A stretch of DNA of 64,000 bases. Origin: an uncultured Collinsella sp. Lineage in GTDB: Bacteria > Actinomycetota > Coriobacteriia > Coriobacteriales > Coriobacteriaceae. The translations under genes were made by a program, and so were the position numbers. The notes beneath the pieces were generated by a model. It searched no databases and had not been told where the DNA came from. It saw only the letters and a list, made by a program, of their open reading frames with translations. Positions within the stretch are counted from its first letter, which is position 1. The number at the start of each line of letters is the position of its first letter. Positions 16,281 through 24,338 of this stretch are shown one piece after another. Where the stretch lies: the NCBI GenBank assembly GCA_900541235.1, contig UQIW01000010.1:1-64000 (forward strand). The letters are read 5' to 3'.

Positions 16281-17089
16281 AGCGTTGCAGCTTTCTCGCT
16301 CATAACCGATACCTGGGATTGCAGCTCGTCTTGCGAGCGATCGCCGGGGTCAAATCTCGTGCCGTACAGGAAAAACTCAACGTTGCCCTTGGCACCATGA
16401 ATGGGCGACACGCACACATCGACCGGGAACAGGCCCTTGGCAGCAAAGAGTTCAACCGCCGCCACGAGTGTATCGCGGCGCACGGCGGAATCGGTCACAA
16501 TGCCGCCCTCGCCCACCAGCGCCGCCGGAGCCTCAAACTGCGGCTTTACGAGCGTGCAGAATGCACCCGTAGGCGCCAGGCACGCCAGTACCGCATCGAT
16601 AATGTTCGCGATGCTGGTAAACGAGACATCACACACAGCCAGGTCGATAGTGCCGGCATAGCCAAGCTCAGGCAGCTGCGTCACGTTTGTGCGCTCATGC
16701 AGCGTCACGCGATCGTCCTGGCGCAACGACCAATCGAACTGGGCGCGACCCACGTCCACCGAGACAACGGTCGCAGCTCCGCGCTTGAGCAGACAATCGG
16801 TAAAGCCGCCGGTAGAGCAGCCCACATCCAGACAGGCAAGGCCCGTCGGATTGATGCCAAACGCATCAAGCGCGCCTTCGAGCTTAAGACCGCCGCGGCC
16901 AACATAGGGAATGCGCCCCTTCACATGCAGCGGCAGCCCCGGGATCACCTTAAGGCCCGGCGAAGTCAAGCGCTCACCGCCACTCGAGACCAAGCCGGCC
17001 ATAAGAGTGCGAAGGGCATCCGCGCGATCGGCGCAGATGCCCTGTGAAATCAGTTCGTCATCAAGACGCACGCGTTTCATGAATGCCAT
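16277..17089 (-). CDS. tlyA: TlyA-family rRNA (cytidine-2'-O)-methyltransferase
   Basis: A 270-residue protein with an N-terminal S4 RNA-binding domain (about residues 4-65, VRLDDELISQG) and an FtsJ-like methyltransferase domain with CLDVGCSTGGFTDCLL near residue 90. TlyA proteins 2'-O-methylate 16S and/or 23S rRNA and affect capreomycin sensitivity; some were called hemolysins. The start is uncertain: ATG at 17089, ATG at 17080 or a TTG at 17092. No strong ribosome site is seen, which suggests coupling to xseB 26 bases upstream. Confidence 0.9.
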   Translation of the reverse strand: MAFMKRVRLDDELISQGICADRADALRTLMAGLVSSGGERLTSPGLKVIPGLPLHVKGRIPYVGRGGLKLEGALDAFGINPTGLACLDVGCSTGGFTDCLLKRGAATVVSVDVGRAQFDWSLRQDDRVTLHERTNVTQLPELGYAGTIDLAVCDVSFTSIANIIDAVLACLAPTGAFCTLVKPQFEAPAALVGEGGIVTDSAVRRDTLVAAVELFAAKGLFPVDVCVSPIHGAKGNVEFFLYGTRFDPGDRSQDELQSQVSVMSEKAATL

Positions 17090-17115
17090 CAACCATTCGT
17101 ATCCGGAGATGCGGC

Positions 17116-17355
17116 CTAGCTATCCTGGGATTCGTTTGCCGCATCCTCATCGTATTCCTGTTCGAGCTTGTCGGCCTCACGCGGCGTCAGCTCAAACTTG
17201 TCGACCATGTCAACCGCACGGGAGCCCAGCTCAATCGCCTCGTCAAACAGATCGAGCGAACGCTCCAAGGACGTATCCTTAGAGCGAACGGTAGCTATGA
17301 TCTGGTCCAAGCGGTCCGAAATCTCGTCGAAGTTGCGGACGGAACCCTCTGGCAT
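17116..17355 (-). CDS. xseB: Exodeoxyribonuclease VII small subunit
   Basis: A 79-residue, mainly helical protein matching XseB, the small subunit that with XseA forms the single-strand-specific exonuclease VII (NFDEISDRLDQIIATV, LERSLDLFDEAIEL). The acidic tail is typical. AGGAG lies 6 bases before the ATG and the nusB stop is 3 bases away. The large subunit xseA is not adjacent and is absent from the window, so it must lie elsewhere if the enzyme is functional. Confidence 0.88.
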   Translation of the reverse strand: MPEGSVRNFDEISDRLDQIIATVRSKDTSLERSLDLFDEAIELGSRAVDMVDKFELTPREADKLEQEYDEDAANESQDS

Positions 17356-17357
17356 GG

Positions 17358-17942
17358 CTACTCCTCGACGGTACCGGTCTCGGCCTCGGCGACCTCAGCG
17401 TCCTCGTCGAGAACGCCGGCCTCGGCCTGAGCAACCGCAACCTTTGCGGCAGCCTCGGCAGCCTGTGCCTCCTCGCGAGCGCGATCCTCGGCCAGCAGCT
17501 CCTGGTATAGGTCCTCGCCCGGCAGCTCCTCGCTGCGAGCGATCTTACCCAGCACGCCGTTGACGAACGACGCGGACTGGTCGGTGCCATAGGCCTTGGC
17601 AAGCTCAACGGCCTCGTTGATCACGATGGCGTCCGAGACCTCCTCGTCGGTGAGGAAACGCATCTCGTAAACGGCGATACGCAGCAGGTTGCGGTCGGCG
17701 CCGGGCATGCGCATAAGATCCCAGTTCTTGGCAACGGAGCGCAGAGCACAGTCGATGCGGTCGATATGCTCGTAGGCACCGCGGCACAGCTCCAGAGCAT
17801 AGGGATCGAGGGGACCCTTCGAGATCAGGAAATCACCCTCGAGGACGCGCTCGAGCGGGCTGTCCGTGGCCTCGGCCTGGAACAGCAGCTGCAGCGCCTG
17901 ACTGCGGGCAAGCGTACGCCCGCGATAAACCTTAAGGCTCAA
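17358..17942 (-). CDS. nusB: Transcription antitermination factor NusB
   Basis: A 194-residue protein. The N-terminal 140 residues are the all-helical NusB fold (RTLARSQALQLLFQAEAT, LRIAVYEMRFL, VINEAVELAKAYG, FVNGVLGKI), which with NusE binds boxA RNA in rRNA antitermination. The C-terminal 50 residues are an Ala/Glu/Asp-rich tail beyond the usual family length. The start is a TTG at 17942, supported by AAGGAG 7 bases upstream inside the end of asp23; no ATG is available before the middle of the domain. Confidence 0.92.
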   Translation of the reverse strand: MSLKVYRGRTLARSQALQLLFQAEATDSPLERVLEGDFLISKGPLDPYALELCRGAYEHIDRIDCALRSVAKNWDLMRMPGADRNLLRIAVYEMRFLTDEEVSDAIVINEAVELAKAYGTDQSASFVNGVLGKIARSEELPGEDLYQELLAEDRAREEAQAAEAAAKVAVAQAEAGVLDEDAEVAEAETGTVEE

Positions 17943-17945
17943 AGG

Positions 17946-18308
17946 TTACTCCTTGGGGAAAACGAGGCCGTCGATGCAAACGTCAACGCGCTCGACCTCA
18001 ACGCCAACCTGGGCATCGATGGCGGCGACCACGGCAGCGCGAACGGCCTCGGCGAGTTTCTTGAACGGATAGCCAAAGAACACCACGACGCGCACGGTGA
18101 GTGCGAGCTTGTCGCCGACGACCTCGGCCTCGACCGCCGGCTCGGAAGCCGGGGCCTTGGACGAGAGCATCATGGAGACAAGGTTGGTGGCAAGGTCCTT
18201 GACGCCAACGGAGGCGATGCCCTCGACATCGGACACGGCGCGCGAGACGATGGCGGTCAGAACATCGGGCGAAATCCCGATGCCGTCAATCTTGATTTCC
18301 TGGGGCAT
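17946..18308 (-). CDS. Asp23/Gls24 family envelope stress response protein
   Basis: A 120-residue DUF322 protein (ISPDVLTAIVSRAVSDVEGI, then a C-terminal VEVERVDVCIDGLVF). Members sit at the membrane through partner proteins and are linked to alkaline and envelope stress. Location between efp and nusB is the conserved Gram-positive place (YqhY-type), where the protein has been tied to acetyl-CoA carboxylase and fatty acid control; no acc genes are visible here. A second family member is cut by the right end of the window. Confidence 0.88.
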   Translation of the reverse strand: MPQEIKIDGIGISPDVLTAIVSRAVSDVEGIASVGVKDLATNLVSMMLSSKAPASEPAVEAEVVGDKLALTVRVVVFFGYPFKKLAEAVRAAVVAAIDAQVGVEVERVDVCIDGLVFPKE

Positions 18309-18332
18309 GAGTCCTCCTAGAAGAGTTGGTTG

Positions 18333-18896
18333 CTAGACGCGGGAGACGAACTTGCCGTCGCGGGTGTCAACCTTGATGACCTCGCCCTCGTTGAGGTACA
18401 TGGGGACCTGGATGACAGCGCCGGTGTCGATCGTGGCCGGCTTGGTGGAACCCTGGACGGTGTCGCCCTTAAAGCCCGGGTCGGTCTGGACGATGGTGGT
18501 CTCGATGAACATCGGCGGGGTCACGCCCATGAGCTCATCGTCGGCGAAGAGCAGCTGGCAGATGTCGTTCTCGCGCAGCCACTTGGAGTTCTCGCCCACC
18601 ATGTCCTCGGGAACGGGAACCTGCTCATAGGACTCGTTGTCCATGAAGATGTAGTCGGTGCCATCGTTGTAGAGGTACTGGAACTCACGGGTGGTGAGCA
18701 TGACGCTCTCGAACTTGGTGCCGGCGTTGCAGGTGTTCTCGACGACGCGGCCGCTCTTGATGTCGCGGGTCTTGTAGCGCACAAACGCGCCGCCCTTGCC
18801 CGGCTTGACATGCTGGAACTCGACGATGGTGTAGACCTTGTCCTTGATGCGGAGACCGAGGCCGTTCTTGAAGTCGGCGGTGGAAATGGTAGGCAT
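18333..18896 (-). CDS. efp: Elongation factor P
   Basis: A 187-residue translation factor that relieves ribosome stalling at proline runs. The three OB-like domains are complete. The tip loop HVKPGKGGAF has Lys at position 34, the residue modified in many bacteria, with no modification enzyme nearby. The ATG at 18896 was chosen for its GAAAGG site and family length over an earlier in-frame start at 18929. First gene of the run down to recN. Confidence 0.97.
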   Translation of the reverse strand: MPTISTADFKNGLGLRIKDKVYTIVEFQHVKPGKGGAFVRYKTRDIKSGRVVENTCNAGTKFESVMLTTREFQYLYNDGTDYIFMDNESYEQVPVPEDMVGENSKWLRENDICQLLFADDELMGVTPPMFIETTIVQTDPGFKGDTVQGSTKPATIDTGAVIQVPMYLNEGEVIKVDTRDGKFVSRV

Positions 18897-18990
18897 AGCG
18901 ACCTTTCTTGTTATAGGCAGAACGCACAAGCGTCCAAATTACATACGACAGAAATTATACACTTGCAGACGGCGCCTGCGGCGAGCGCAT

Positions 18991-19032
18991 AAAAAGAGAA
19001 CGCGGGGCGTCCGAATCAATCCGGACGCCCCG
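18991..19032 (-). terminator. Terminator between pepP and efp
   Basis: CGGGGCGTCCG (19003-19013) pairs with CGGACGCCCCG (19022-19032) and the minus strand continues TTCTCTTTTTA. It lies 25 bases after the M24 peptidase stop. Confidence 0.85.
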
Positions 19033-19056
19033 CCCCAAACTATCTACTGAAGTAAA

Positions 19057-20187
19057 CTAGCAGTCGATAACGTGCAGGTCGTGCGGGGTCTTGGTGAAGG
19101 GCTCATAGCCGTTCTCGGTGACCACGCCGTAGTCCTCCAGGCGCACGCCGCCCACGCCGGGCAGGTAGACGCCGGGCTCCATGGTGATAACCGAGCCGAC
19201 CTCGATGATATTCTTGCTGCGGTTAAAGTTGGGCAGCTCATGGATGTCGATGCCCACGCCGTGACCCAAGCCATGGTTATAGTAATCGCCATAGCCGGCA
19301 TCGCCGATGATCTTCTTGGAGAGCTTGAAGATGTCGTTGCCCTCAACGCCCGGATGGATGGCGGCGACGCACTCCTCGTGCGTACGGCGCACGAGTGCGT
19401 ACAGGTCGAGCTGCTCCTGGGTGGGCTCGCCCATCACGACAGTGCGCGTCATGTCGGAGCGGTAATCGCAATAGCCCGCGCCGTAATCCATAAGAACGAA
19501 ATCGCCCTTCTCGATCACGCGGTCGCTCGGCACGGCATGCGGGTTGGCGGTGTTGGGGCCGCTCGCGACGATGGAACCGAAGGCCAGGCTGTCGGCACCG
19601 TTGGCGAACATAAAGTTCTCGAGCTCGTTGCGTACCTGCTTCTCGGTCATACCGGGCTTAATAAAGCCGAGCATGTGCTGGAAGGCGGCATCGGTGATCG
19701 ACTGCGCATGGCGCATGAGCTCAATCTCCTCGGCGTCCTTGATGGCGCGCATCTTGCGGATATCGTCGTGCATCAGCGGCAGCATACAGGCGACGGAACG
19801 GTCCTCCAGGCCGCGCTGAATACCCTGGTAGAAATTAATCTGCATATCGTCCTCGACAGCGCAGACGCGGCATTTGTTGGCCGCGATCTTGCCGGCGACC
19901 CAACCGGGGATGGTGCCCTCATCCATGTCGTAGACCCAGGGGCTGCCGGCTGGCGTGTTCTCCTCAAAGCTGTTGAGGTAGCGCGAGTCGGTGTGGAACA
20001 GGCACTGGTCGGCCGTAATAAACGCAGCGTGCGGGAACTCGAAGGTGTAGTCGAAGACGCCCTTCACGCCCGTAAGCCAACGAAGGTTGGCCTCGTCGCG
20101 CACCACGATGGCGTCGTAGCCACGCTCGACCATCAGGGCACGGACACGCTCGATACGACCGGCAGGACCGGCAGCAAACTCAGACAT
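19057..20187 (-). CDS. M24-family Xaa-Pro aminopeptidase
   Basis: A 376-residue metallopeptidase that removes an N-terminal residue ahead of proline. The creatinase N domain comes first (about 1-130). The pita-bread catalytic domain then shows the metal ligands in LMDYGAGYCDYRSDMTRT (two Asp), HGLGHGVGIDIHE (His), TMEPGVYLPG (Glu) and RLEDYGVV (Glu). Length and motifs match PepP/PepQ-like enzymes; the exact substrate class is not resolved. GAAAGGAA precedes the ATG. Lies just upstream of efp, a very common pairing, but a terminator separates them. Confidence 0.92.
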   Translation of the reverse strand: MSEFAAGPAGRIERVRALMVERGYDAIVVRDEANLRWLTGVKGVFDYTFEFPHAAFITADQCLFHTDSRYLNSFEENTPAGSPWVYDMDEGTIPGWVAGKIAANKCRVCAVEDDMQINFYQGIQRGLEDRSVACMLPLMHDDIRKMRAIKDAEEIELMRHAQSITDAAFQHMLGFIKPGMTEKQVRNELENFMFANGADSLAFGSIVASGPNTANPHAVPSDRVIEKGDFVLMDYGAGYCDYRSDMTRTVVMGEPTQEQLDLYALVRRTHEECVAAIHPGVEGNDIFKLSKKIIGDAGYGDYYNHGLGHGVGIDIHELPNFNRSKNIIEVGSVITMEPGVYLPGVGGVRLEDYGVVTENGYEPFTKTPHDLHVIDC

Positions 20188-20225
20188 GCAGATTCCTTTC
20201 TTGTTGTCTCAATATAGACGGGACG

Positions 20226-20281
20226 GGTCTCAACCGAACGACGGAATCGCATGCGATCCGCAACCGATTGAAAACCCGCCC
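20226..20281. other. Imperfect palindrome between aroB-like gene and pepP
   Basis: GGAATCGCATGCGATCC near 20249-20265 is a nearly perfect palindrome, flanked by weaker pairing between GGGTCTCAACCG and TTGAAAACCC. No clear T-run follows on the minus strand. It could be an operator or a weak terminator; function not known. Confidence 0.35.
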
Positions 20282-20319
20282 CTCAACATGATACGAAAGA
20301 CGATGGAAGTCAATAAATC

Positions 20320-21429
20320 TTAGAGAAGTTCTTTACGAGAAGCCAAGTAGGCGTGAGCATGGCGCTCAAGAACCTCGTCCTCGACGCTCGTTAGGCGAAT
20401 GGCGCCGAGCGCCGCGGGCAGCGGCAGCATGCTGCGGTTCGAGCGGACAAACTGCTGTCTGCGGAACTCCTCGATATATGCGGCAGGCTCCAAGTCGAAG
20501 GCAAGCTCCTCGATGCCAAAGTCCTCCAGGCAGTCATCGAGATCAAACACATAGTCGATATCGAAGTCGCAGGCATCGTGTGCTAGGCGCGCCTCAAAGC
20601 GCATGCCCTCGGACAACAGCTGGTAGGCAGGGACCTGCGAAGCGGCATCGCCCAAGCAAGCGCGCAGGGTGCGCTCCCCCGTCTTGCCAAAATCGAGCGC
20701 ATGGCGAGCGCTCGGGTTCGTGGCCGTCAGCACGTCCTTGCGGGCAGTCTGAGACCATTGAACGGCATTGACGAGTGCGACCTCCTCGCCCGCGAGAATC
20801 TCGGGGACGGTCTCAGTAAACTGATTCCAGCGGGACTTGCTGCTCGAAAGCATGGTGCCAACAAGTACCGCATAGCCGAACTTGAGGTCCTCGGGTTCCG
20901 CCTCGCGAACAAGGTCGAGATCACACACAACCAAGCCCGGTTCGGGACGGAACGCGATAGCGGGAAGCGCATTGGCCAACGAGGCGACGAGCGGCTTCAT
21001 GGTCGTCGCGACCGTGAGCATGGCGTCGAAGGTCGTCGGCAGCAGCGCGCACTCGGTTCGGCCACACCACTGGTTGGCGCACCAGCCAACAACCGAACAG
21101 GTTGCGGCATCGCCAACAGCGACAACCAGATCGTCGCAGGTGATGCGGTTGGCAGACAGGGCGCCAAAGATAGCATCGGCGTCGGCCAGCGTGGCACCAG
21201 CAGGCGAAACCTCGAGGACGAGCAGCGACACGGCAAAACCGGCGTCGACCAGCGCATGCTCGACGACCTCACCAAAACGCTCGGATGTGGCGTCGTTCCA
21301 AACCACCATCGCGCGCTTAGGCTTGCCCACGGCCGAGGCAAACATGCGCGGCAGCTCATCGAACGCGCCCAATCCGACGCGGACATCGACACTGCGGTTT
21401 TGGAAATTGATCAGTTGACGGCGAATCAT
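20320..21429 (-). CDS. 3-Dehydroquinate synthase-like protein lacking zinc ligands
   Basis: A 369-residue protein with the overall sequence pattern of AroB: LVVAVGDAAT (about 101-110) at the NAD-binding place, ALLPTTFDAML (128-138) and the C-terminal helical half. The catalytic residues of true 3-dehydroquinate synthase appear lost. The GGG of the NAD site is VGD (105-107). The zinc-binding Glu in AEVVK is replaced within FGYAVLVG (184-191). The zinc histidines of NYGHTLGHA and of RHGAAV are missing in DFGKTGER (246-253) and AYQLLSEGM (268-276). The start ATG overlaps the aroK stop by 4 bases, so the pair is co-translated. It may be a regulatory or structural pseudoenzyme, or a strongly diverged synthase. 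Alignment was done by eye. Confidence 0.7.
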   Translation of the reverse strand: MIRRQLINFQNRSVDVRVGLGAFDELPRMFASAVGKPKRAMVVWNDATSERFGEVVEHALVDAGFAVSLLVLEVSPAGATLADADAIFGALSANRITCDDLVVAVGDAATCSVVGWCANQWCGRTECALLPTTFDAMLTVATTMKPLVASLANALPAIAFRPEPGLVVCDLDLVREAEPEDLKFGYAVLVGTMLSSSKSRWNQFTETVPEILAGEEVALVNAVQWSQTARKDVLTATNPSARHALDFGKTGERTLRACLGDAASQVPAYQLLSEGMRFEARLAHDACDFDIDYVFDLDDCLEDFGIEELAFDLEPAAYIEEFRRQQFVRSNRSMLPLPAALGAIRLTSVEDEVLERHAHAYLASRKELL

Positions 21430-21959
21430 AGCAGTCCACGCTCCAAAAGCATCTCGGCACAAAGGTAGGAAACGTCCTCGAAGGACTTGTTGCGAATATC
21501 AAGGGTAATATCGGCGGCCTGGCGATACAGCGGACGACGATGCTCAAACAGGCGCGCGGCATGCTCGGGCGAACGGAAATCGGGGCGCGTGTCGGACCGA
21601 CGAATCTGGCGAATCGAATCCTCGAAGTCGCCCTCGAGGTACACGCACGTACCCATTTCGTGCATCAGCTCAATATTCACCGGCGTCTCGACGATACCGC
21701 CCCCGCACGAAACCAACAGGCTGCGCTCGCTTTGGAGCGAACGGAGCGCCGAGGTCTCGAGCTCGCGAAAACGATCCTCGCCCTCGGTCTCAAAAATCTC
21801 GGTTACCGACTTGCCGCAACGGCGCACGACCAGGCGGTCGGTATCGATAAAACGCCGATTGAACATAGTGCCGACGTTGCGCGCAAGCGTCGATTTGCCC
21901 GCGCCCAAAAAGCCGATAAAGAAGATATGGTCGCAGCCGTGTTTGATGTGCTGAGACAT
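21426..21959 (-). CDS. aroK: Shikimate kinase
   Basis: A 177-residue P-loop kinase that phosphorylates shikimate at O3 in chorismate synthesis. Walker A GFLGAGKST (16-24), the magnesium and substrate aspartates in FIDTDRL (Asp39, Asp41), the shikimate arginines in EDRFRELE, the SCGGG loop (84-88) and the lid/ATP arginines (RRSDTRPDF, HRRPLYR) are all present. In contrast to its AroB-like partner it looks catalytically complete. No other shikimate pathway gene lies in the window. Confidence 0.88.
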   Translation of the reverse strand: MSQHIKHGCDHIFFIGFLGAGKSTLARNVGTMFNRRFIDTDRLVVRRCGKSVTEIFETEGEDRFRELETSALRSLQSERSLLVSCGGGIVETPVNIELMHEMGTCVYLEGDFEDSIRQIRRSDTRPDFRSPEHAARLFEHRRPLYRQAADITLDIRNKSFEDVSYLCAEMLLERGLL

Positions 21960-21967
21960 GGCGAAAC

Positions 21968-22465
21968 CTATTCCTCGCAGGGAAGGTCGCGCAGGGCCCG
22001 GCGCTCAAAGATACGGAAGATCTGCGTGTACCACAGGTCCTGGGTTGCCTGCGGCTTAACCAGGATAGTATCGACGCCGGCAAAATTGCCGCTCCACACG
22101 TCCGTGTAGAGCTGATCACCGATCAGCACCGCCTCGTCGGCCGTGGCGCCGAGGCGCTTAAGACCCGCCTTGAGGGCAAACGGCGCCGGCTTCATGGCGT
22201 GGCTGATGGCCTCGAGTCCCAGCTCGCGTGCAGAGCTCATGACCTGGTCGCGATGCCAGTTGTTGGACACCATGCACAGCTTAAAGCCTTTGGCGCGGGC
22301 GGCATCGAGCCAAGCGGAAACCGCGGCGGGAACCTGCTCGGTGTCGCGCGGCACCAGGGTGTTATCGCGATCGAGCAGAATGGCGCGTTTGCCGTCGGCC
22401 CACAGGGCATCAAGGTCGATGCGATCGACCGAGGCAACGTATCGTTTGGGGCTAAAAATCCTCAT
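21968..22465 (-). CDS. yqeG: YqeG-family HAD IIIA-type phosphatase
   Basis: A 165-residue HAD phosphatase with LLDRDNTLVPR near residue 27 (the nucleophile motif, DxDxT as DRDNT), CMVSNN (motif II) and IGDQLYTDVWSGN (motif IV). YqeG proteins act on unknown phosphomonoesters; related enzymes include phosphatidylglycerolphosphate phosphatases, which is a possible role. The ATG at 22465 follows the mltG stop by one base and has GGA 6 bases upstream; longer in-frame extensions run into mltG and are rejected. Confidence 0.85.
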   Translation of the reverse strand: MRIFSPKRYVASVDRIDLDALWADGKRAILLDRDNTLVPRDTEQVPAAVSAWLDAARAKGFKLCMVSNNWHRDQVMSSARELGLEAISHAMKPAPFALKAGLKRLGATADEAVLIGDQLYTDVWSGNFAGVDTILVKPQATQDLWYTQIFRIFERRALRDLPCEE

Positions 22466-22466
22466 G

Positions 22467-23900
22467 CTAATTCCAAGACTGTTGATGCTCTTCGTAGGTT
22501 TGCGAGAAGTACTCCTCGTCCTGCGTAATGTAGAAATACAGGTCATCGGAGTCGGTCGGCTCAAGCGTGGCCTTGAGTGCCTCGAGCGACGGAGAGCAGA
22601 TGGGCGTGGGCGGCAGGCCCTCATGCTTATAGGTGTTATACGGGCTATCGCTCTGCAGGTCGTCGGCGGTAACCTCGCCACCGGTGACATACATCATGGT
22701 CGCATCGCTGTTGAGATAGCGCAGACCGTCGAGCTTGCCGGCAAGGCGGTTGTAGAAGACCGAGGCCACGTGCGCACGTTGATCGGCGTTGAGGCCCTCG
22801 CGCTCAACGATAGAGGCCAAGTTGACGATGTCGTAGTCGGACATCTCCACACCATAGCGCTCCTTGATCTTGGCTTCGCAGCTCGCAAAGTCAAGCGACT
22901 TGTACTCGGTCTTAAACTGATCGAGCATAGCGCGAATCACGTCATCGACCGTCGGCGAATCGCCCAACGAATAAGTCTTGGGGAACAAGAAACCCTCAAG
23001 CGAGTCGTTGGCGGCGCCCTTAAGGAAGCTATAGTCGTCCACGTAGTTGGAGGCCTTAGCCTGGTTGAGGAAGTCTTCCTTAGAGATGCCATCGTAGGCC
23101 TGGGCCACACGGTCGGCGACTTGATCGACCGTCAGGCCCTCAGGGATAGTTAGCGCATTGGAGCCCGCGTTGGGACCTTCCATGAGCTGCTGAACAACCT
23201 TGGTCGCGTCCATGAGTGTGGTGAACAAATAGGTACCAGGCTTGAGCGACATATCGGCGTTGAGCTTTTTCACCGCCGCATAGTAATCCTTGGGATTCTC
23301 GACGATATGGTTCTCGGAGAGAATCGAGGCGATCGTATCGCCCGAAGCACCGTCGGGAATGGTTACCGTAACCTGCTGACCAGCCGTGACCTTCGTATCC
23401 TCACCGGCAAAGAAGCCCTTGACGGCCGGCACGACAAAGAAAACGATCGCGACAAGCGCAAGCACCGCCACCACAACGCCGATGATCATGGGAACCGGAG
23501 AGCTCTTCTTTTGAGCACCGCGACGAGTATGCGTGTTGTAGCTCGAGCGGGTCGCCGGAGCAACGCCATGCGAACCGCGGGCGTGATGAGAATGCGATTG
23601 GGGGGCCTGCGTTCGCTGGGTAGGTGCCTGCTGCTTAAAGCGGGTACCGCCTGCAGGCTGGGCCGTACGAGCAGTGGGCTGCTGAGCCGCGTGAGAAGCC
23701 GGATGCTGAACCGAACGAGCAGAAGGCTGCTGACCCGTCCGTTGAACAGGTTGGGCCGAACGAGAGAAGGACTGCACCGGGCGCGCGGCAGGCTGAGCTG
23801 CGCGCTGCGTCGGCTGTGCCGGACGCTGGCCAGGCTGGGCAGGGCGCGACGCCGGCTGACGTGTACGATTCGGCTGGCGCGGATCGGAAGCACTAGGCAT
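22467..23900 (-). CDS. mltG: Endolytic murein transglycosylase MltG
   Basis: A 477-residue enzyme that cleaves nascent glycan strands at the membrane. A transmembrane segment lies at about 138-160, followed by a LysM-like region (VTVTIPDGASGDTIASIL) and the YceG domain with the catalytic glutamate in LASIVEREG. The closing motif SPYNTYKHEGLPPTPI matches the family. Unusual: the first 135 residues are a cytoplasmic, low-complexity stretch rich in Gln, Pro, Arg and Ala, with repeats like AQPxQR. GAGGAGG precedes the ATG at 23900, which overlaps ruvX by 8 bases. Confidence 0.93.
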   Translation of the reverse strand: MPSASDPRQPNRTRQPASRPAQPGQRPAQPTQRAAQPAARPVQSFSRSAQPVQRTGQQPSARSVQHPASHAAQQPTARTAQPAGGTRFKQQAPTQRTQAPQSHSHHARGSHGVAPATRSSYNTHTRRGAQKKSSPVPMIIGVVVAVLALVAIVFFVVPAVKGFFAGEDTKVTAGQQVTVTIPDGASGDTIASILSENHIVENPKDYYAAVKKLNADMSLKPGTYLFTTLMDATKVVQQLMEGPNAGSNALTIPEGLTVDQVADRVAQAYDGISKEDFLNQAKASNYVDDYSFLKGAANDSLEGFLFPKTYSLGDSPTVDDVIRAMLDQFKTEYKSLDFASCEAKIKERYGVEMSDYDIVNLASIVEREGLNADQRAHVASVFYNRLAGKLDGLRYLNSDATMMYVTGGEVTADDLQSDSPYNTYKHEGLPPTPICSPSLEALKATLEPTDSDDLYFYITQDEEYFSQTYEEHQQSWN

Positions 23901-24321
23901 GCGAAACCTCCTCGTTTTTACGATCGAGCCACGTCTGCAAAAAAAGGCTGGCGGCAATCATGTCGATCTTGCCCCTCATCTGCTTTTCGTTGAGGCCCTG
24001 CTCGCGCAGGATACGCTTGGCCTCTTGCGAGGACAGACGCTCGTCCTCAAACTCCAGCGGAAGATCGAGCTCGTCGGCAATCTTTTGCGCCACGGCGGCA
24101 ACGCGCTCGGCTTGGGGGCCGGGCTCACCGGCCATGGTCAGGGGACGTCCGCTTACCAGGATGTCGGGCTCATAGTCTTCGACCAGGTAGCGGAACGTCT
24201 TGGCCATACCGGTGACCTCGGCGGCCGGGAGCACCTTGACGGGCATCGCCATCTTGCCATCACGGCTCGAGACGGCGATGCCAATCCTGGTCTCCCCTAT
24301 GTCCAGCGCAAGCGCGACCAC
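23893..24321 (-). CDS. ruvX: Holliday junction resolvase-like / pre-16S rRNA nuclease YqgF
   Basis: A 142-residue RNase H-fold nuclease. ALDIGETRIGIAVSS at the N-terminus carries the first catalytic Asp, FEDERLSSQEA the second and KIDMIAASLFLQ the third. The family matures the 5' end of 16S rRNA and was also proposed as a Holliday junction resolvase. The start is a GTG at 24321. It lies between alaS and mltG, a widely conserved order. Confidence 0.92.
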   Translation of the reverse strand: MVALALDIGETRIGIAVSSRDGKMAMPVKVLPAAEVTGMAKTFRYLVEDYEPDILVSGRPLTMAGEPGPQAERVAAVAQKIADELDLPLEFEDERLSSQEAKRILREQGLNEKQMRGKIDMIAASLFLQTWLDRKNEEVSHA

Positions 24322-24338
24322 AGTGACTTCTTAGATTC

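Noticed and set aside
20226..20281. Palindrome before pepP as a rho-independent terminator
   Set aside because: No T-run follows on either strand; kept only as an unexplained palindrome.
22467..23900. Short tandem repeats in the mltG 5' part as a CRISPR or DNA repeat array
   Set aside because: Repeats are irregular at DNA level and lie in frame within a coding sequence; they reflect a low-complexity protein segment.
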